The position numbers were made by a program, and so were the translations under genes. This document shows positions 36,301-64,000 of a stretch of DNA of 64,000 nt, piece after piece. Under the pieces are notes generated by a model, which made no database searches, was not told where the DNA came from, and saw only the letters and a list, made by a program, of their open reading frames with translations. Source of the stretch: Unio delphinus (Eukaryota; Mollusca; Bivalvia; Unionida; Unionidae); assembly GCA_029339505.1 (NCBI GenBank), contig JAQISU010001239.1, forward strand, positions 7,396,001 to 7,460,000. The letters run 5' to 3'. Numbering within the stretch: the first letter of the stretch is position 1; every line of letters starts with the position of its first letter.

Positions 36301-38987
36301 AACTTGAATATTTATATATGTATATATGTTTACAATATGTTGTAAACTTATCTACTCGTCTGCCCAATTGCAGTTTTCACGATTACTCTTCTGAACTAAT
36401 TTACTATGAAGGTTGCTGAGAAAGCTTGGAAATCCAGTTGTATGGCGGGAACAAATAGTTGTTTGACGCGAACATCCATCCTAGGAATTCATGAATGGAA
36501 GAACACGGAACAAGTCGCGCAGAACGTCAACAATATCTGCAGAACAACACACTGTGATCCTGTGTAAGATTATGGATTTATTTTTCTTTCATTTAAAAAA
36601 AGACAAAAAAGGACATCTTCTTGTCTGATTTAGTTTGATTCAAGCACATCGTTGCACATATATGTAAATGAAAGTAGTTTTGATATAAAGAAATATATTT
36701 TTCTACTTATTTCTTTTGTTCATGAACATCGGCATCAATAAAATGTCAGGGACAAATAGGTATTTAGTCAATATCTTGTCCAAACTTGGCGAAGTGACTA
36801 AACTATAATCTGAAAAGTCACAAGAAGAAATCGAATGCAAATAAAATTGATGAAAATATGCTTATGACAGTTTTGACAACCTCCGTACTTACAACACAAT
36901 TACGCTTTTGCTAAGTGGTCCATTACAATATGTGCGCATGTGCTTGCCACTTCCGCGACTGTAATATGTTGGCAAGTAAAATTTCCAACACGTCCAGTTT
37001 TTCCACACCCAGTTAGCAGCAATATCACTAATAATACATAGGGTGAAATAAATATATAATATATATCGCCTGAGAATTATCATGACATTTCAATATACAT
37101 ATAGAGTTTAAATTTGGGTTTCTCCTTCCAAAACTGACAATAAAGTTTTTAGATACAACCATTTTTAAAGACACACCTGATGATTAGAATACATACAAAG
37201 ACATGGAATAAAACGAAGTCATCTAAATTAGATTTGTATTTTTATGTTAATTATTGTTAAATATATCACAAAGTAAATGCATTATATTGCCCACGGGTAC
37301 ATCGTGTCCTCTATATATATGTTTTTATTTATATGTACAATGCCGAGGCTATTGTTTCGGAATAATTTTGTTAGTCACATAGAAATAATACAGATTTTAT
37401 AAAACTTCAGGTGTGTTGTCACATCAATTTTGATTGCTGTTGCAATAAGTCTGATGTTACAGAAGAATTCTGAAATCTACAAAGGCGATAAATTGAATGT
37501 TGATGCACTAGTCGCATATGTGTATTCCTGTGCCAAGAAATATTTACCAAATGAGGTACGTAAAGATAGGTAAAACCAGTCGGTGAAGAAATATCAGGGT
37601 TATCTGTGTCACAATATGAGCTGCAGTGTTTCAGTATATATGTTCAAAGTTTTTAAATAATAGCGACTTGTCAACATTCTAAGTGGATGGCTAAACAAAA
37701 GAGCATTATGTTAAGATATTACGAAATCACCGCTTAACATGTTGAAACCTTAAGAAAGATAATTCTTAATATTCATTTAATTCACAGTATATCTATTTTA
37801 TTCGACAGTACACGCCATATGGTGATTGGTTTCAAAACTGTCCAAACTCCCTATATGTCAAAACACTTTGCATGATATACTCTCTAGAGTGCTGATGTTC
37901 AATTAAATGCAAACACAGACACAAGCATTGGAGTAAGTAATATGTCTCTTTCCCTCCATTCCCTTATTCGCTTTTGCAAGAACATCATACTCTTTTTACT
38001 TCATGATACACATAAGATGTGAACTAAATTGAAACATAGATACATGTGCAATCGTACAATATTATATTTGGTTAAGAACGTATGTTTTTAAAAGAAATAT
38101 ATTTCATCATGGCTGAATCATTATGTTCGTTATTAATGAGGTTTGAAACGTACGACCTGCATTGTTTTGTTTCTATTTTGTATTCAGCAATGCAAACAAC
38201 TGAATCAGTACCTACAGTGTACTGAGCTATCTAAACTGCATCTGCAGCAGAAAGGGGATGATGATTTCAAATGTCTGGGTGCTGGGTTCTGGGCCCTGAG
38301 GCAACATGATTTCCTAACCGCTATAGCACAGGTCGTCCTCAGCGTATGTATAGTTTTATATATTGCGTACCCTGTATCTTAAAAGTGAACAGGGGTTCAT
38401 CTAAGCTATAGATTTAATAGATAATTATGTACATTTTACTCATATTCAAACATAACATATACAGATCGCAAGTTATAAAACCAATATCTAATGTAACATA
38501 AAAACTGAAAAAGGAAATCAATCCATATTTCCGATTAACTTAATTTTATTAAATCTGGTAGACAGTTCACAATTTATGCTTTGTCCTAAGGGCTATCGAC
38601 TCCGCCATTAAATCATCTTCAGTGATCAGTTCAGAGTGGATATAATATATCAAGATCAAGCTACAATTTGAGCCATATGAGATGACCAGCAACTTCAAAT
38701 CAGAGCATTTCTAAAGTCATTACGTGGCTGTAATTCAGAACGGATATATTATAACATGACAATAGATTCTTAAAGAAATATGATTCCGTTCTGTATTCTT
38801 TGAGGCATTTGTCAAACTTATTATACTTATGGTATGTTTGCAATGTTCGCAGGGTGGACAGGCCCACACAAATGGAGCAGTTGCTGGTGCCCTTCTGGGC
38901 TGTAAACTTGGACAACAGAAATACTTTCCAGAAAAATGGCTACGATTAAAGCACATTGAGTGGCTCGCTGGTAATATAGAGAGGTAA
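33378..38987 (+). CDS. ARH/DraG-family ADP-ribosylglycohydrolase-like gene, copy B, predicted pseudoenzyme
   Basis: Seven exons (33381-33557, 33646-33786, 35915-36058, 36412-36563, 37411-37555, 38188-38343, 38853-38983) join in one frame. They give a protein of about 349 residues if translation ends at TAA 38985-38987. The ARH fold motifs are in order: [10 protein letters not shown] (GDA at residues 42-44), WTDNSDQ (86-92), KELGDNHGHGID (125-136), TRTSILG (173-179), HCDPVC (201-206), LGAGFWALRQHDF and GGQAHTNGAVAGALLG (306-321). Active ARH enzymes bind two Mg ions with TDD and DxDT/S. Here the third residue of TDD is Asn and both aspartates of DxDT are Gln and His. The NGAVMR and GGxGIG motifs are also lost. 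The frame is open and all splice sites are canonical, so a protein is likely but catalysis is not. Confidence 0.85.
33381..33557 (+). CDS. copy B exon 1
   Basis: ATG 33381 follows an apparent acceptor (cttttgtctattggcag, ending 33377), suggesting a non-coding exon upstream. It encodes 59 codons with a short acidic N-terminus, then [16 protein letters not shown]. Phase-0 donor caa|gtatat. Confidence 0.82.
33646..33786 (+). CDS. copy B exon 2
   Basis: Acceptor gttatgtttag, 47 codons, donor caa|gtatgt. Carries GDWTDNSDQMILMMQSLI, with Asn in the third position of the metal-binding TDD triad. Confidence 0.87.
33787..35914 (+). other. copy B intron 2 with repeat family X
   Basis: The intron contains a dispersed repeat (about 34435-34845, listed separately). 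No other exon was recognised. Confidence 0.6.
34435..34845 (+). repeat. dispersed repeat family X, copy 2
   Basis: The first 130 bases match the reverse complement of 14985-15115, and a later part (34726-34805) matches 24540-24605. It is more GC-rich than its surroundings and is open over 86 codons (34576-34836) without family resemblance. Non-autonomous transposon or SINE-like; boundaries uncertain. Confidence 0.65.
35915..36058 (+). CDS. copy B exon 3
   Basis: Acceptor tttttctag, 48 codons, donor aag|gtatga. The family motif ELGDxGGxGIG is altered to ELGDNHGHGID. Confidence 0.86.
36412..36563 (+). CDS. copy B exon 4
   Basis: The acceptor atgaag is weak in pyrimidines, but the position is fixed by alignment with copy C. 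Encodes VAEKAWKSSCMAG, TRTSILGIHEW and CRTTHCDP. The family NGAVMR box reads NSCLTR. Ends in phase 2 at cctgt|gtaaga. Confidence 0.84.
36564..37410 (+). other. copy B intron 4
   Basis: AT-rich intron with no recognised element. Confidence 0.55.
37411..37555 (+). CDS. copy B exon 5
   Basis: Acceptor aaaacttcag; 145 bases, the same as in copy C. Encodes VCVVTSILIAVAISLMLQ, the core helix after the HxDPRC motif, with Val replacing the usual Arg. Donor gag|gtacgt. Confidence 0.86.
37556..38187 (+). other. copy B intron 5
   Basis: No recognised element. Confidence 0.5.
38188..38343 (+). CDS. copy B exon 6
   Basis: Acceptor ttgtattcag, 52 codons, donor agc|gtatgt. Contains LGAGFWALRQHDFLTAI, a conserved helical segment leading to the C-terminal metal site. 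Confidence 0.87.
38344..38852 (+). other. copy B intron 6
   Basis: No recognised element. Confidence 0.5.
38853..38987 (+). CDS. copy B exon 7, C-terminal metal-site exon
   Basis: Acceptor gttcgcag. Encodes GGQAHTNGAVAGALLGCKLG, then FPEKWLRLKHIEWLAGNIER. The residues at the metal-binding DxDT positions are Q-A-H-T. Reading through gives TAA directly after the final Arg codon. A donor (gag|gtaaat after 38983) would instead lead to an unseen last exon. Confidence 0.85.
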   Translation, partial: GGQAHTNGAVAGALLGCKLGQQKYFPEKWLRLKHIEWLAGNIER

Positions 38988-40799
38988 ATTACTAATTGAC
39001 CTGTGTTTGAGCTTGAGGGTTAATACTGACGATATTAAATCTTAGTAGAATTTTCGTGTAAATACACATGCCAAATATATTAATGAGACGTAAATTAATC
39101 CGGACTGGAGACTTGGCTACTCATGAAAACAAACTAAACCTATTTGTATATATCTATTATGGAACACATCGTAGTTCTACGCGTGAGTCTCTTCCACTGA
39201 GAAATGAACAGCTGCCTGGACATTGGCTCATCACTCTTTATGAAAGTATCAAAGTGTGATTTTCTCTACTTCATAACTAACCAAAGAACGTGTTCTAGAT
39301 ACTTGTTGCAGAAATTTTCTAATTCAATCCTGCTCTGTTATGCTTTACAAGTAAATTACAAGAACGTAATTAACTAAATTTTATTCAGAAATTCAGTTTT
39401 ATATAATAGTCCCATTACAGTAAAAATATTAGGTAGTACATAATGCTTTCACTTTTCATGTATGAACACATAAGCATTTATTGTACAGCTGATTTACTGT
39501 TTCTGCTTTATAAGAAAATACATTTTTAAACGTTTAGTTAAAACATTCATTTATTTGACGTTTATGTTACATTTAAAAACAATAACGTAGCCGAATCAGT
39601 TGTGTGACACCATGGCTAGGAATACGTTTGAAGAGATGAGTCTTAGTTATTGTGATTTCATGTGATATATATGTGATAAAGTAGATTGAATTTAGCTTAT
39701 CAACATAAAGTTAAAAGCATTACACAAAATTGTCCAATCTCTGTAAATTCAAAATAAGACAAGTGTAAAAAGGCACTAAGAAAATTCATAAACTGCTTTA
39801 GAGTTCCATCGTATCGAAATATCACAATATTTGAAATATTTTTTAAATAATACTTCATATTTACGTGTCTAAACTTGTTTCATTTTGTTTAAGATCTTAA
39901 ATACTCAATTTTCCAGATGCAATGCATTTCCGTTTTACGAAAGAAATATGTATACTTTAAATTTCGGCCGTCGCATGTTTGCGCTGGACGAAGAATTGCG
40001 CCTCTGATCCCCACCCAATGATGTCGGGCTTTGCTCCCCATATTGTCGCCCGTAAAGCCTCCTACGACTGCTTTACTTGCAATGTATATAATATGGTAAA
40101 ATAAATGTAAATATTTAAAGATAATTTATTTCATATATATGTTTTCGAAAATACTTACGATGTCATAATTCTTTATGACTACTGCCGTAGTTAACTATCT
40201 CATGTTAAATCAACGGACGTTTAGTTTTGAGAGCTATAAGGATTAGTTTTAGAGGGCGGCTAGATTTGTGCGGCAATGATAGTAATATTACGGAATCATG
40301 CTCAAACAAATGCATTTGCAGAAGAAATCTGCTTTAGTAGTCATTATTACCTTGATTTTGATAGTGTTAAAGTGGTACACAGTGATTGAATGTTCATATT
40401 TACCAGTGACCGACATATATGAATTGAACATTGTAATGTGGATATGAAGTTACGTTGTAATGATTACCGGTACTGAACACGTCTTAATTGCAGGATAATA
40501 ATCTCATATCAAACACATGTACACTATTGTCGTTATCGCTTCCTTTAGGTCGTTATAACCCATTTTTACTGCAATTGTTATGACTGAAATTTCTTGACCT
40601 CAGATATAGCTCTGCAACAATGCACAAATCTTATTTTACATTTTCACAAAGAAATCCTTAGCGATCAAAACAATAATGTGGTAATACCAATGTAAGACTA
40701 TTGTCATTGAATTTCTAAAGATATTATTTAATCTTAACATGCATTTTGAATCTGAACATTTGTTTGATAAATATGCATATATGTATTAAATTATTTTAG
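38988..40799. other. spacer between copies B and C
   Basis: AT-rich with no recognised gene. The stretch 39962-40075 is locally more GC-rich but unassigned. The spacer ends in the apparent acceptor attattttag of copy C exon 1. Confidence 0.45.
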
Positions 40800-62540
<21,741 letters not shown>

Positions 62541-63449
62541 TTCAGTTTCACCCAGTGGCTTAATCTAAGCAGTATGGATTGAACTTTCAGTTGCAATTCA
62601 GGACACTCCTGTATAAGGACGATCCAATAAAACTTTTAAACATAATGCACTGTATTTTTTAAAATAGATTGTATTTCAACTACACAGGACAACCGTATCC
62701 CATTACCCTAGTAAAGCAGCTAAGATCCTAACAGTATTGGTAATATATCTGCCTGTGGTCGACATCCTAGCTATAGATTAATTTGAATCACCAAGCGCTC
62801 TTAGCATTGTCTATCTTTATAGTTTGCATTAAATGACCTTCAAAGTAAAAGACAATGTAGGCAGAAAATGAAAATTGGACGTTTCAGTCACAGGCCTGCA
62901 AATATTTACACAGTTTAAGTCCAAACTTCTATTGTGCAATATCCACATCATTGCATAAATGATAAGGAAATCTGCTATATCAATAAATTGATATTCTTCA
63001 TAAACCTTTCCCTCATATAAATATATATGAAATCAACTTTTTAATTTGCAAAATTTAAAAAACAACTACTCGACATTTAATTTAATATTCACACCTTTTT
63101 AAATTGGATGATGCAATCTTGTATTTGATTTTTTTTAAGATATCTTATTCTTGAATTAGTCATTTGCATCTCCTTTATCTAAATATTTTAATTTTTGAGA
63201 TGTATATTCATAATTTGTGACTTTTAGACGTTTGACTGTCCTGCATCTTTGTACTTGATATATGACATTAGAGATTGTCCACGCTTTAAGTCCTAAAAGC
63301 CCCAAATAGTATTTAAGGGACAAATTCGCATTATTTTGTCTTACTCTCATGTGTGTTAGTATTACAAAATTACAACAAAAAAAAATAAAAGGATGTACGA
63401 ATGAAGTAGCGATATGACTACAAATGTTTAAATTCTACATTAAAAATCC

Positions 63450-63482
<33 letters not shown>

Positions 63483-63746
63483 GCATAACTGATCTTGAAA
63501 CTAAAATATTAATATATTTAATAATAGATATGTAAAGATCAAGCATGATATATTTTAATGTTGAAGACCTGACATTGGGATGTTTATTTTCTAAATGTTA
63601 TGTTATTTGAGACGTGATTTGCAGATCATATGTCTCATTTTTATCCTTTATGAATGTCAGATGCAAATATATAATAAAGAAAATATAGTGAAGTAAGGGA
63701 TTCAGTCTTAAATATATATGTTTATACATTATTATATTTAATTCTA
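62541..63746. other. 3' flank or last intron of copy C
   Basis: AT-rich with no recognised element. Contains the CA microsatellite at 63451-63480. Confidence 0.45.
63451..63480. repeat. (CA)n microsatellite
   Basis: Pure dinucleotide run. Confidence 0.96.
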
Positions 63747-63747
63747 G

Positions 63748-63799
63748 ATCGGAATTTGGACTCCGTTTCCAAATAATGAGATATCGGGAGAAGAAATAG
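63748..63799 (+). other. candidate last exon of copy C
   Basis: The acceptor-like tatatttaattctag is followed by a segment that, joined in phase to exon 7, adds SEFGLRFQIMRYREKK and then TAG. Phase and position fit, but nothing conserved supports it. A second candidate acceptor (gtttag, near 63940) would give a different end. Confidence 0.25.
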
Positions 63800-64000
63800 C
63801 ATATGCACGGATAATTGAAACTTCCAATAGTTACTAATTATACCTTCTACAGGAATGGAAAAGATAAAAATCAATATCTCTACCATGGCAAAATTTAGGT
63901 CTAATAATTAAGAAATTAATTTTAAAACTTTTGTTTAGTCGGCGATTCGAATTCTGGGAAATTAATGTACCAAACGATAGTTACAGTCTTTAACAAAAGT

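Overview
The window looks like genomic DNA of an animal, most likely a mollusc and perhaps a bivalve. It is AT-rich and intron-rich. It carries exons of the metazoan Wnt-secretion factor Wntless, tRNA-derived SINEs, APE-type non-LTR retrotransposons and many long microsatellites. No operon, CRISPR array or bacterial gene was seen. The species assignment is inference from repeat style and gene content.

Layout. Positions 1-8009 hold two + strand exons of a Wntless (WLS) gene (5055-5345 and 7879-8009) among repeats. These are a fold-back palindrome, a 51-bp tandem repeat split by a truncated RTE-type LINE, and a minisatellite split by a SINE. No later WLS exon was found. Positions 8937-9737 hold a terminal-inverted-repeat element. 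Positions 9822-9929 hold an orphan, stop-containing copy of the last domain exon of an ADP-ribosylglycohydrolase (ARH/DraG family). Positions 10389-11974 (minus strand) hold the first three exons of another ARH-like gene, copy A. WLS and copy A converge and both lack their 3' halves, so 8-10.4 kb looks like a rearrangement junction. Positions 12.3-33.4 kb are gene-poor and repeat-rich: SINEs, an ATCTA-rich satellite, a pair of ~640-bp direct repeats, a second RTE fragment, and an mTERF-like fragment at 17.6-18.0 kb.

Positions 33378-38987 (copy B) and 40800-62540 (copy C) are two tandem + strand ARH-like genes. Each has seven recognisable coding exons, with exon lengths matching almost base for base (141, 144, 152/155, 145, 156/159, 131). 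Copy C is swollen by a ~3.0-kb decayed RTE element in intron 1 (42160-45179) and a ~5.3-kb nearly intact LINE with RNase H in intron 5 (53608-58864). Both lie antisense to the gene.

The most interesting content is the ARH cluster. All copies keep the fold-defining motifs ([12 protein letters not shown] near the second motif, NGAVAGALLGCKLG), but the Mg-binding acidic residues have changed in a different way in each copy. The TDD triad is TDD in A, TDN in B and TNE in C. The C-terminal DxDT/S motif is QxHT in B and SxDS in C. This fits a local expansion of ADP-ribosylhydrolase-like proteins drifting toward non-catalytic roles, as is known for vertebrate ARH2/ADPRHL1. Function is inferred only from sequence.
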